Origin: CAZMSD01 sp964568855
GTDB lineage: Bacteria; CAIWAD01
Reading direction: 5' to 3'
Assembly (NCBI GenBank): GCA_964568855.1
Contig: CAZMSD010000050.1
Span: forward strand, 1 to 22,734
Length of the DNA stretch: 22,734 bases
Both the position numbers and the translations under genes were made by a program. Positions 14,948 to 22,722 of the stretch are shown here, piece by piece (within the stretch, counting starts at the first letter, position 1; each line of letters begins with the position of its first letter). Below the pieces are notes generated by a model. That model ran no database searches, was not told the origin of the DNA, and saw only the letters and a list, made by a program, of their open reading frames with translations.

Positions 14948-15757
14948 TCAATCCCGCCCCGGCAGTGCATCGGCGCGGATCGCGCCCTCACCGTCCAGGA
15001 CCGGCTGCGCGCTCAGATCGAACTTGAGCTTGAAGCTGCCGATGCGGGAAGAGATGTGCAGCAGTCGCCGCGAATCCCCTTCCACGGTTGCGCTGAAGCT
15101 CATGTTGGCCTTGCGTCCGCTGGCTCCCACCAGGCGATAGCGAAAGACCAGACGGTTATAGAGGGAATCGGACTGCTGGCGCTTACTGTAGTTCTCGCGA
15201 CCGAAAAGCTGCACAAGGTCCCGGTGATCCAGGGCGGGAAAGGGGCGCAGCTTGTCCTCGGAAACTTCGCAGGTGATGCTGCGCTCGCTCAGATCCAGCT
15301 GGGTCTCACGTCCGACGAAAGTGCGCAGCAGCATCTCGATGCGCTCGTTTCCCAGGTCCTCCGCGAAGCGCCGGTCCACGTACATTCCCGACAGACGATT
15401 CCGGTGAAAATGGAGTTCGAGGTTGATGGCCTTGCCCCGCATCGGCGGGCGGCGCACGTAGCGGAAGATCCAGCGCTCCGCGTTGTCCAGGCTGTCCACC
15501 AGCGAGGGCTCGCGGCCGGAGGCGATGGTGCGGATGTCCTCGCGGGTCAGGCGCGGATCGAGAAATACGAAACCCGGCCCATGGCTGTAATCCGCGGAGA
15601 CGAAGCGATGATGATGGTCGAAATCGAGCAACTGGCTTCGGGTCTGCAGGAGCCGGATCGCCGTACCGATCACGCAGCCGGACACCAGGATCGATGCCAG
15701 CAGGATCAGGCCGATCTTCCATCCGCCGGATCTTATGTCGGAATGCGCAGGAGACAT
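14948..15757 (-). CDS. Unrecognised membrane-anchored protein
   Basis: I do not recognise this 269-residue protein. It has a short basic N-terminus and one hydrophobic segment (about 14-36, KIGLILLASILVSGCVIGTAIRLL). That segment contains VSGC, so it is either a single-pass membrane anchor or a lipoprotein with Cys28. Because strong hydrophobicity continues past the cysteine, the membrane anchor is likelier. The rest is soluble and charged, with DPRLTREDIRTIASG (67-81), an arginine-rich RYVRRPPMRGK (99-109) and a beta-rich C-terminal half (residues 200-260: FRYRLVGASG, NMSFSATVEG, FKLKFDLSAQPVL). It is most likely periplasmic. The gene is divergent from the XPB-associated-domain gene and 132 bases upstream of smg. 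There is no clear ribosome site. Confidence 0.7.
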   Translation of the reverse strand: MSPAHSDIRSGGWKIGLILLASILVSGCVIGTAIRLLQTRSQLLDFDHHHRFVSADYSHGPGFVFLDPRLTREDIRTIASGREPSLVDSLDNAERWIFRYVRRPPMRGKAINLELHFHRNRLSGMYVDRRFAEDLGNERIEMLLRTFVGRETQLDLSERSITCEVSEDKLRPFPALDHRDLVQLFGRENYSKRQQSDSLYNRLVFRYRLVGASGRKANMSFSATVEGDSRRLLHISSRIGSFKLKFDLSAQPVLDGEGAIRADALPGRD

Positions 15758-15823
15758 CGTTTACTCTATCGGCTGGCGGGTCGCCGGACTATCGTTCCGT
15801 AGCGGTCCCGGCGTCGAATCCCG

Positions 15824-15847
15824 CTGCCCGGCGGGCAGGCTGCCCGC
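15824..15847. promoter_or_regulatory. Overlapping inverted repeats in the divergent intergenic region
   Basis: CTGCCCG (15824-15830), CGGGCAG (15832-15838) and CTGCCCGC (15840-15847) alternate, so the middle arm can pair with either neighbour. The whole lies 25 bases upstream of the promoter at 15872. It looks like an operator array or a switching hairpin in a minus-strand leader. Confidence 0.45.
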
Positions 15848-15871
15848 TGAGCGGCGCCCCGGACGGCCAGC

Positions 15872-15898
15872 TTGACTCGCATCGGGCGATAATATAAT
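15872..15898 (+). promoter_or_regulatory. Sigma70-type promoter of the XPB-associated-domain gene
   Basis: TTGACT (15872-15877) and a perfect TATAAT (15893-15898) are 15 bases apart. The spacing is slightly short but both boxes are near consensus. This is the strongest promoter in the window. Transcription would begin near 15905, leaving a leader of about 115 bases. Confidence 0.6.
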
Positions 15899-15916
15899 CT
15901 CAGTACTCTTGATAGT

Positions 15917-15994
15917 CCTCCCGAAAACCTCGGGAGGCGAAATGGGCCAAGCCGCAGTGCACCGTGAAACATTGCAGCGGTGCATTTGTGCACT
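15917..15994 (+). promoter_or_regulatory. Structured 5' leader with mutually exclusive stems
   Basis: A perfect eight-base-pair hairpin, CCTCCCGA-AAACC-TCGGGAGG (15917-15937), is followed by two overlapping options. AGTGCAC (15956-15962) can pair with GTGCACT (15988-15994), while TGCACCG (15958-15964) can pair with CGGTGCA (15978-15984). The first arms overlap, so only one stem can form at a time. The downstream ATG (16021) has no clear Shine-Dalgarno sequence. Confidence 0.45.
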
Positions 15995-16020
15995 AAGATC
16001 CCGGATCCTTCACATCTCAT

Positions 16021-18225
16021 ATGTCGGCGAGACTAAGCTCATCCGATTTCGCTAAATCGCTCCAGCACCTGCTGCGCCTCCAGGAGAGCCGGCACGAGCA
16101 CATCGAAGTGCTGTATTACCTCAGTGCCGAGGGCGGAGCGGTGCCGCAAACCGAACTGGTCCAGGTGATTACCCCGTCCGGCGCGGAGGACTCCCGTGCC
16201 GTGCTCTCCGCGCTGGTCGATGCCGGGTTGCTTCGTCATCGCCGACTTAAATCCGCGGGGGCCGCCCTGCCCGTAACGGCCCTGGTGGACCACCTGGAAC
16301 CACTGTTTCAGCTACCCACGTTCTACCGCAACCGGCTTCGCCGGCGTCTCGCCAACTGCGACGTGGGCGACCTGCGGCGCATGGCAGGAGAATTCTACTC
16401 CGGGACGCCCCGGCCGGTGCCCGCGGACAGTCGTAATACAGTGGCACTGCTGGCCTCCTTCAAGGCCATGATCCTCGACCGCAAAGCCTTCCGCCGCGCG
16501 GTGGAGCGGCATTTCGACGAGGCGGAGCGGGCCCTGCTGAAAATTCTCTCCATGCATCACCGCGGCCTGCAGATGCGCGAGATCAGGCGCCACCTGGGCT
16601 ACTTCGGGCATCGGCTCGGATTCGATGAGACCAAGCAGCTGCTGCAGGAAGTCTACCGGACCAGCGGGTTGATCTATACCAGCGAGGGGGACTCCTTTCT
16701 GCGGCGCGACCGGTATTTCCCCGCGGAGATGCGCGTAATGCTGGTGCAGGACGCGGTCGAGATGGTCAAATCCAACTTCGGCCTGGGTACGCCGCCGCGC
16801 CAGATCTATCCCACGTTCGGCGGCAGGTTGCAGCCCGAAGCCTGGAAAGTGCGGCACGAGCCGGCGATGGTCTTTCACAACGCGATGGTGATCCTGATCT
16901 ACCTGATCAGTCATCGCGTGCCGCGCATCCAGAAGGGCGGCGTGCACAAGAGCGAGATCAAGCGGATCAACGCCCAGTTCAATCCTCCGCAGGAAGACCA
17001 CTACCTTTTCGGCTACCTGTTCGATTACTTCGAGCAGCACGGAATCGTGCGACTGGTGAACGAGGTCTGGGCCGTAGATGTGTCACAGGCAGTGGCCTTC
17101 TTCAGCGACCCGCCGAAGACGTTGCGCCGGCTCGCGGAGGACTACTTCGAAGCGGACCTGCTGAAGCGCGGGGAATGCGAAAAACGGATGGAGGCGGCCG
17201 ATTCGGGAGTCCTCGATCCGCTGCGCGTGATCTGGATCCTGCGTCACCTGAGCCCCGAGAGCTGGACCGGCGCGGGCGACCTGGCCCATTTCTACGCCCG
17301 GGCGGAAGGGGGATTCAAGAGCGAGAGTCACCAGGCCGGCGTCGAGAAGTTCATCGGCTTCACGCTGGAGAAGCCGCTCTTCTGGTTCGGGCTCGTTGAG
17401 CTGTCGCATCACCCGGAAGGCGGCGGCGCGCTGTTCCGGCTCTCCGAGCGCGGGCGGGCCGTGTTGCTCGAGGACCGGATTCCGGATGAGCTGGACCGGC
17501 TCTTCGATCCGGAGGAGCGGCTGCTGGTCCAGGCGAACCTGGAAGTCTTTCTGCCCGGCCGCTTCCTGCCCGAGGGGACCATGTTCCTGGCCCGTTTCGC
17601 GGACTACGAGCGGGGCCGGTTCCGGCTCAGCTCACAGTCCCTGTCGCGCGGCCTGGATAGCGGATTAAGCCTCGAGAAGATCCGCGGCTTCCTGGATCGA
17701 AGCTCTTCGCAGGCCATCCCGCAGAACGTGGATTACCTGCTGCGCGAGGTTTCGAGCCGGCACGGGCACATGCTCGTGGATCCGCAGTTGATGGTCCTGA
17801 AGACCGAGGACCCCTTTCTGATGAAGGAGATGAGTCTCGTGCCCGGGCTGCGGCGCTACTTCCTGGCGCGCTTCGACAAGACGATCATGCTGCTGGCGCC
17901 CGGGGTGAAGGTGCCGCGCCTGGTGGAAGAGCTGCGGCGGCTGGGCTACATGCCGCGGGTGCGCTGGGACGCGGTGATCGACGAGGACCAGGAGCAGCTC
18001 GAACTGGACGCGGACGACCGCCGCGGGCTGCTGGCCCTGCTCAAGGCCTTCGAGTACTCGGACGAGATGGAGCAAGATCTTTCAAGTTTGCTGATCCAGG
18101 TGGGTAAGCAGCTCAATTCGGAGGACCTGGCGGCCAAGCAGGCCATTCCGCAACGGGGCCTGGGCCAGGTGTACAAGGTGCTCGAACGGATCAACGCCGC
18201 GGTGGGAGCGGGAAAGCTGGATTAG
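16021..18225 (+). CDS. XPB/Ssl2 helicase-associated domain protein, no helicase motor
   Basis: At about residues 503-590 this 734-residue soluble protein matches the Helicase_C_3 (PF13625, XPB/Ssl2-associated) pattern known from actinobacterial and other proteins: VQANLEVFLPGRFLPEG, then FRLSSQSLSRGLDSGLSLEKIRGFLDR, SSQAIPQNVDYLLREVSSRHG. The N-terminal 300 residues contain helical, winged-helix-like stretches (VLYYLSAEGGAVPQTELVQVI; LLKILSMHHRGLQMREIRRHLG), suggesting DNA binding. No Walker A or DEAD-like motif is visible, so it is not itself a helicase, and no XPB helicase gene lies nearby. A strong promoter and a structured leader precede it, but there is no ribosome site near ATG 16021. 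The function is unknown; transcription or repair regulation is plausible from the domain only. Confidence 0.75.
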   Translation: MSARLSSSDFAKSLQHLLRLQESRHEHIEVLYYLSAEGGAVPQTELVQVITPSGAEDSRAVLSALVDAGLLRHRRLKSAGAALPVTALVDHLEPLFQLPTFYRNRLRRRLANCDVGDLRRMAGEFYSGTPRPVPADSRNTVALLASFKAMILDRKAFRRAVERHFDEAERALLKILSMHHRGLQMREIRRHLGYFGHRLGFDETKQLLQEVYRTSGLIYTSEGDSFLRRDRYFPAEMRVMLVQDAVEMVKSNFGLGTPPRQIYPTFGGRLQPEAWKVRHEPAMVFHNAMVILIYLISHRVPRIQKGGVHKSEIKRINAQFNPPQEDHYLFGYLFDYFEQHGIVRLVNEVWAVDVSQAVAFFSDPPKTLRRLAEDYFEADLLKRGECEKRMEAADSGVLDPLRVIWILRHLSPESWTGAGDLAHFYARAEGGFKSESHQAGVEKFIGFTLEKPLFWFGLVELSHHPEGGGALFRLSERGRAVLLEDRIPDELDRLFDPEERLLVQANLEVFLPGRFLPEGTMFLARFADYERGRFRLSSQSLSRGLDSGLSLEKIRGFLDRSSSQAIPQNVDYLLREVSSRHGHMLVDPQLMVLKTEDPFLMKEMSLVPGLRRYFLARFDKTIMLLAPGVKVPRLVEELRRLGYMPRVRWDAVIDEDQEQLELDADDRRGLLALLKAFEYSDEMEQDLSSLLIQVGKQLNSEDLAAKQAIPQRGLGQVYKVLERINAAVGAGKLD

Positions 18226-18230
18226 GATTG

Positions 18231-18288
18231 CAACTCCGCGAGCGGAAAAGGTCTGCAGAAAACTGCGACGAGCCACGACGCGGAGTTG
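18231..18288 (+). promoter_or_regulatory. Structured leader of the adenosine deaminase gene
   Basis: CAACTCCGCG (18231-18240) and CGCGGAGTTG (18279-18288) form a perfect ten-base-pair outer stem. Inside the 38-base loop, GTC(T)GCAG and CTGCGAC form a second stem closed by AAAA. The structure ends eight bases before the GGAGG ribosome site (18297-18301). CTCCG of the 5' arm could alternatively pair with CGGAG of that site. Confidence 0.5.
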
Positions 18289-18309
18289 TCGCACACGGAG
18301 GATAACCGA

Positions 18310-19356
18310 ATGAGTATCACGCGGGAACAGATCCTGAAAATGCCCAAGGCGGAGCTCCACTGCCACCTGGACGGCTCGCTGCGCCTGGCGACCATGATTG
18401 AACTGGCCCGCGAACGCGAGCAGCAGTTGCCGAGTTTCGACGAGGAGCAGCTGTTCAAGCAGCTGCGCCTGGGGCGGAAGTACAAGAGCCTGGTGGACTA
18501 CCTCGCCGTATTCAAGCACACGCTGTCCGTGATGCAGGACGCCGAATCGCTCGAGCGCGCGGCCTTCGAGCTCGCCGAGGATTGCGCCCGGGAGAACGTG
18601 CGCTGGCTGGAAGTGCGCTACAGCCCGGTCCTGCACACGGAACGCGGGATGAGCCTGCCCCAGGTGATGGATGCCGTGCTGCTGGGACTGCGGCGGGCGG
18701 AGAAGGCATACAAGATCCGCTGCGGGGTCATCGTCTGCGGCATCCGCAACATCAATCCCGCCACCTCGCTGCGCCTGGCCGAGCTCTGCGTGGCCTACAA
18801 GAATTCGGGAGTGGTGGGCTTCGATCTCGCCGGCGCGGAGGCCAACTTTCCCGCCAAGGACCACCGCGAAGCCTTCTACCTGATCCGCAACAACAACATC
18901 ACCTGCACCGTGCACGCGGGGGAGGCCTACGGGCCGGAGAGCATTCACCAGGCGCTGCACTACCTCAACGCCCACCGCATCGGGCATTCCACGCGCCTGA
19001 AGGAAGACGGCGATCTGCTGAATTACATGAACAACCTGCGCATACCCGTGGAAGCCTGTCCCACCAGCAACGTGCAGACGGGGGTGGTCCCCGACTACGA
19101 GAGTCATCCGCTGAAGTTCTACCTGGACTTCGGGCTGCGTATCACGATCAATACGGACAGCCGGTTGATCAGCGATACGACGATGACCGACGAACTCTGG
19201 CGCATGACCGAGACCTTCACCTTGAGCAAGCAGGAGATCGTCAAGATCATCACCAACGGTTTCAAGTCAGCCTTCCTGCCCTTTCGCGAGAAGAGCGCCA
19301 TGATCAACGAGGCCCTGCATGAAATGGGCTACCAGGGTATTCTGGTGGGCTATTGA
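18310..19356 (+). CDS. add: Adenosine deaminase
   Basis: This cytosolic purine-salvage enzyme hydrolyses adenosine to inosine and ammonia in a zinc TIM barrel. The metal and catalytic residues are visible: His17 and His19 (ELHCHLDGS), His202 and Glu205 (VHAGEAYGPES), His226 (RIGHSTRL), and Asp283 in TINTDSRL. The residue after that aspartate is Ser284, where most adenosine deaminases have Asp or Asn, so substrate preference may differ. ATG 18310 follows GGAGG by eight bases, and the frame upstream to 18286 lacks support. The gene is 84 bases after the XPB-associated-domain gene and begins behind a two-stem leader. Related aminodeoxyfutalosine or adenine deaminases are alternatives, but the EACPTSNVQTG motif fits adenosine deaminase well. 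Confidence 0.9.
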   Translation: MSITREQILKMPKAELHCHLDGSLRLATMIELAREREQQLPSFDEEQLFKQLRLGRKYKSLVDYLAVFKHTLSVMQDAESLERAAFELAEDCARENVRWLEVRYSPVLHTERGMSLPQVMDAVLLGLRRAEKAYKIRCGVIVCGIRNINPATSLRLAELCVAYKNSGVVGFDLAGAEANFPAKDHREAFYLIRNNNITCTVHAGEAYGPESIHQALHYLNAHRIGHSTRLKEDGDLLNYMNNLRIPVEACPTSNVQTGVVPDYESHPLKFYLDFGLRITINTDSRLISDTTMTDELWRMTETFTLSKQEIVKIITNGFKSAFLPFREKSAMINEALHEMGYQGILVGY

Positions 19357-19413
19357 CGACCTTAGGGGTCTGTCGAATTCGAAGTGAACAAACTTGAATA
19401 GAAGAGGAAGACC

Positions 19414-22400
19414 ATGCAACGAAACACCACGCTTCTGCTGGCAGTCCTGCTCGGCGGCTGCCTGCGGGTCTCGGCCCAGCAAGCGGATTATCCGGTGATC
19501 GGCGAGGTCAGGTATTACGAAACCTCGGGCGTCAACGAGGAGTTCGTCGAACTCTACAATCCCACCAATTTCGCCGTGGACCTGGGGGGCTGGAAGATCC
19601 AGTACAAGTCCAGCACGGGCCAGAACTGGAGCAACAAGCTGGTCATCGAGGAAGGGCGCCAGATCGGGGCGCACGGTTTCCTGCTCTACGGGGGCCTGGC
19701 CGTGGAGACCGAGCCGGATTACCCCAGCGCCAACAACCCGGGTCTGGGGAACAGCGGGGGCCACGTGCGCCTGGTGAACGTCGCCCTGGAGGTCGTCGAC
19801 CTGGTGGGCTGGGGCGCCGCGGACAGCCCGGAGGGCGATGCGCTGGGCAGCCACGCCCGCGGAGGAAGCTTCGAGCGGAAAGCCCTTGAGAATTCCACCG
19901 CGGCGGACATGGCGCCAGGCGGCGCGCACGAATTCGAGGGCAACGGCTGGGATTCCGACGACAACTTCTCCGACTTCGTCACCCACGACGCGCAGGCGGA
20001 CTGTTCGCCCCAGAACAGCGAAAGCCCCGCGGAACCGGACGTGAACCTGACCGACGGCAGCGGAACCGCCGCCTGCAGCGTGGAACAGATCTTCGCCCCC
20101 GGCCCGGAGGACTTCAGTATCACGGTGACCGCCGGGGAGCACTTGCTGGAGACGGTCGAAGTCGAGCTGCCCGATGGATGGGCCTGGGACGCCGTGAGCC
20201 TGGACGGAGCGGGTTTCCTGGAGGCCGCCCTCGAGATCGAGGGGAATACCGCGCGCGCGGTCGGCGCGGCCGTGGACGGCGACGATACGGGCATCTTCGA
20301 CTTCAGCCAGGCGACCGTGCCCATGGAAACGGGCGTCTTCACGCTGACCGTCCGCACCGCAGTGCCGGAGGGCACGCCGGGACCTATCCAGTATTCGCCG
20401 CAGGTGCAGGTGATCGGCGATCCGATTCCCATGTCGGACCTGCACGAGAACGATGACGACGGCCTGCCCTTCCTCTTGGGGCAGACGGTGGTGATCCGCG
20501 GAACGGTCACGCTGGCGGACGAGCTGGGCATCGCCAGCTACCTGCAGGACGAGAGCGGGGGCATGGTGTGCTACAGCTCCACCTTCGCCTCCGCGGTAGA
20601 CATTGGGGACGATGTGACCGTGGTGGGTACCGTGACACATTTCAACGGTCTCTGCGAGCTCAACCCGGCGGAGATGCTGGAACTGCACTCAACCGGCAAC
20701 GACGTCGAGCCTAACGTGCTGACCTGCGCGGACATCTCCAACCAGGGCGCCGGCGGCGAGCCCTACGAAGGCACGCTGGTGAGGCTGAACAACATCACCG
20801 TGGAGGCCTCGGGCGTCTGGGCCGGCAACACCAACTACACCGTCAGCGACGCCTCGGGAACCACGGCGCTGCGCATCGACGGCGATTGCGACCTGGTGGG
20901 CCAGCCGATCCCCGCCGAGGCCTTCGACATCATCGCGGTCTGTTCCCAGTACGACTACAGCGTGCCGCACCACAGCGGCTACCAGGTCCTGCCCCGCTTC
21001 ACTGCGGACCTGATCCAGGCGGCGGGGCCGGGCATCAACGGCGGCCCCTGGGAGAGTGAACACACCACTGACGGCGTGACGTTGAGCTGGACCACGGCCG
21101 ATCCGGGAACGACGATCACCGTCTGGGGCGCCTACGGCGAGGCGTCCATCGACAGCGTCGAGCTCGAGGAGTTGACCACCGATCACGAATACCGCCTGAC
21201 CGGACTGGAAGCGGGCAGCCCCTACTGGGCGCGCGTGGGCAGCACCAACGACTCGGGCACCAACATGACCGGCGTGTTCTACGTGTCCACCGTGTCGCCT
21301 CCGGAAAGCCCGGGGACCATCGAGGCCTACTTCACGCAGGACGCGGAAACGGACCTGGCCCTTCCCGGCAACGAGGCCAACCAGAATCACGACGTGCAGA
21401 CGGAGCTGATCCAGCTGATCGACGCGGCGGAAAGCAGCCTGGATCTGTGCATCTACAGCCTGAACATCCACGAGGTCGGGCAGGCCGTGATCGCCGCCCA
21501 CGACCGCGGCGTGGCGGTGCGCTTCATCTACGACGACGATCACGACCAGGGTACGGTGGGGCAGATCGAGAACGCCGGCGTCACCGTGATCGACGACAGC
21601 TTCGGCGACAACGACGGGCAGGGCCTGCAGCACAACAAGTTCATCATCTTCGACGCCGGTGACGAGGATCCGTCCAACGACAAGGTCTGGACGGGCAGCC
21701 TGAACCTGATCGACGAGCCGGCGGGCTACGGGATTCACGCCAAGCAGAACGTGGTGCTGATCGCCGACCAGGCGGTGGCCCGGGCCTTCACGCTGGAGTT
21801 CAACGAGATGTGGGGCAGCGAAGGAATGACGCCCGATCCCAACGTCAGCCGCTTCGGCGCCAGCAAGACCAACAACACGCCCCACCGCTTCATTGTGGGC
21901 GGCCGGGACGTGGAGGTCTGGTTCAGCCCCGGCGACAACGTGTCACAGAACCTGGTGAACTATATCGAGGAAGCGGACCAATCGCTGTATTTCTGCATTC
22001 TGGTCTTCACCCGCAACGAGCTCAACTACGCCATGGAGGATCGCCACAACCAGGGCGCGGCGATCCGCGGCGTCTTCGACAGCGAGGGGGACCAGTACAG
22101 CGAGTGGTCGGACATGCTGGCCTGGGGCGCCGACATCCACGTCGACGCCGGCAGCGGCATCCTGCATCACAAGTACATGACCATCGATCCCGAGGACCCC
22201 GCGCTGGACCCGCTGGTGATCACCGGCTCCTACAACTGGTCCAACAGCGCCGAGTACAACAACAACGAGAACGTGGTGGCGATTCACGATTTCTATCTGG
22301 CCAACCAGTACATGCAGGAGTTTGCCTACCGCTACCACAACGCCGGCGGCACGGCGGACTTCGTCGACGTGGATGCGCCCGCCGCCCGGCCGGGAGGCTT

Positions 22401-22659
22401 CGTGCTGCACGGCGTACATCCCAATCCCTTCAACCCCGCTACGAGAGTGAATTACAGCCTGCCCGCGCCAGCCCGGATGCGGCTCGAGGTCTACGACCTG
22501 CTGGGCCGGCTTGTGCTGGAGCGGTCTCTGGGACTGCAAGGCACCGGCGAACACACGGCCATGGTGGACCTGGCGAACCGGGCCAGCGGGGTTTACCTGC
22601 TGCGCCTGCAGGCGGAAGGGCTTGGGGAACGCCATGCCAAGATGGTATTGGTCAAATGA
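19414..22659 (+). CDS. Secreted multidomain phospholipase-D-fold protein with type IX-like sorting tail
   Basis: The 1081-residue product starts with a signal peptide (TTLLLAVLLGGCLRVSA, cleavage before QQ; LGGC could also act as a lipobox). Domains in order are: a lamin-tail domain (about 27-150; EFVELYNPT, DLGGWKIQ), a beta domain (about 225-330), OB-fold-like segments (355-535; VVIRGTVTLADELGIASYLQD), a fibronectin-III-like domain (548-628), and a PLD domain (645-985). Last comes a C-terminal tail (1000-1081; PNPFNPATRVNYSL, YDLLGRLV, GVYLLRL, KMVLVK). Two HKD motifs are intact: His740/Lys742/Asp747 and His918/Lys920/Asp925, with GSLN and GSYNWS. Lamin-tail, OB and PLD domains together are typical of extracellular nucleases, so DNA degradation for nutrients is likelier than lipid cleavage. 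The tail suggests outer-membrane export and surface attachment or release. A good GAGGAA ribosome site precedes ATG 19414. Confidence 0.9.
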   Translation: MQRNTTLLLAVLLGGCLRVSAQQADYPVIGEVRYYETSGVNEEFVELYNPTNFAVDLGGWKIQYKSSTGQNWSNKLVIEEGRQIGAHGFLLYGGLAVETEPDYPSANNPGLGNSGGHVRLVNVALEVVDLVGWGAADSPEGDALGSHARGGSFERKALENSTAADMAPGGAHEFEGNGWDSDDNFSDFVTHDAQADCSPQNSESPAEPDVNLTDGSGTAACSVEQIFAPGPEDFSITVTAGEHLLETVEVELPDGWAWDAVSLDGAGFLEAALEIEGNTARAVGAAVDGDDTGIFDFSQATVPMETGVFTLTVRTAVPEGTPGPIQYSPQVQVIGDPIPMSDLHENDDDGLPFLLGQTVVIRGTVTLADELGIASYLQDESGGMVCYSSTFASAVDIGDDVTVVGTVTHFNGLCELNPAEMLELHSTGNDVEPNVLTCADISNQGAGGEPYEGTLVRLNNITVEASGVWAGNTNYTVSDASGTTALRIDGDCDLVGQPIPAEAFDIIAVCSQYDYSVPHHSGYQVLPRFTADLIQAAGPGINGGPWESEHTTDGVTLSWTTADPGTTITVWGAYGEASIDSVELEELTTDHEYRLTGLEAGSPYWARVGSTNDSGTNMTGVFYVSTVSPPESPGTIEAYFTQDAETDLALPGNEANQNHDVQTELIQLIDAAESSLDLCIYSLNIHEVGQAVIAAHDRGVAVRFIYDDDHDQGTVGQIENAGVTVIDDSFGDNDGQGLQHNKFIIFDAGDEDPSNDKVWTGSLNLIDEPAGYGIHAKQNVVLIADQAVARAFTLEFNEMWGSEGMTPDPNVSRFGASKTNNTPHRFIVGGRDVEVWFSPGDNVSQNLVNYIEEADQSLYFCILVFTRNELNYAMEDRHNQGAAIRGVFDSEGDQYSEWSDMLAWGADIHVDAGSGILHHKYMTIDPEDPALDPLVITGSYNWSNSAEYNNNENVVAIHDFYLANQYMQEFAYRYHNAGGTADFVDVDAPAARPGGFVLHGVHPNPFNPATRVNYSLPAPARMRLEVYDLLGRLVLERSLGLQGTGEHTAMVDLANRASGVYLLRLQAEGLGERHAKMVLVK

Positions 22660-22692
22660 GCTAGGAAGGTTCATTCTACTTAGTCGACCCTG

Positions 22693-22722
22693 AAAAAAGC
22701 GCTCATGCCGCGTCGAGCGCCT
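22693..22722 (-). terminator. Intrinsic terminator for a minus-strand gene beyond the right edge
   Basis: On the minus strand GCGCTC (22720-22715) pairs with GAGCGC (22704-22699), extended by a G-T and an A-T pair, and is followed directly by six T (22698-22693). The orientation means it ends a transcript entering from the right, convergent with the PLD gene. Confidence 0.7.

Noticed and set aside
19267..20688. A 473-codon minus-strand frame opposite the PLD gene
   Set aside because: It has low-complexity composition typical of antisense frames in GC-rich genes and no domain signature.
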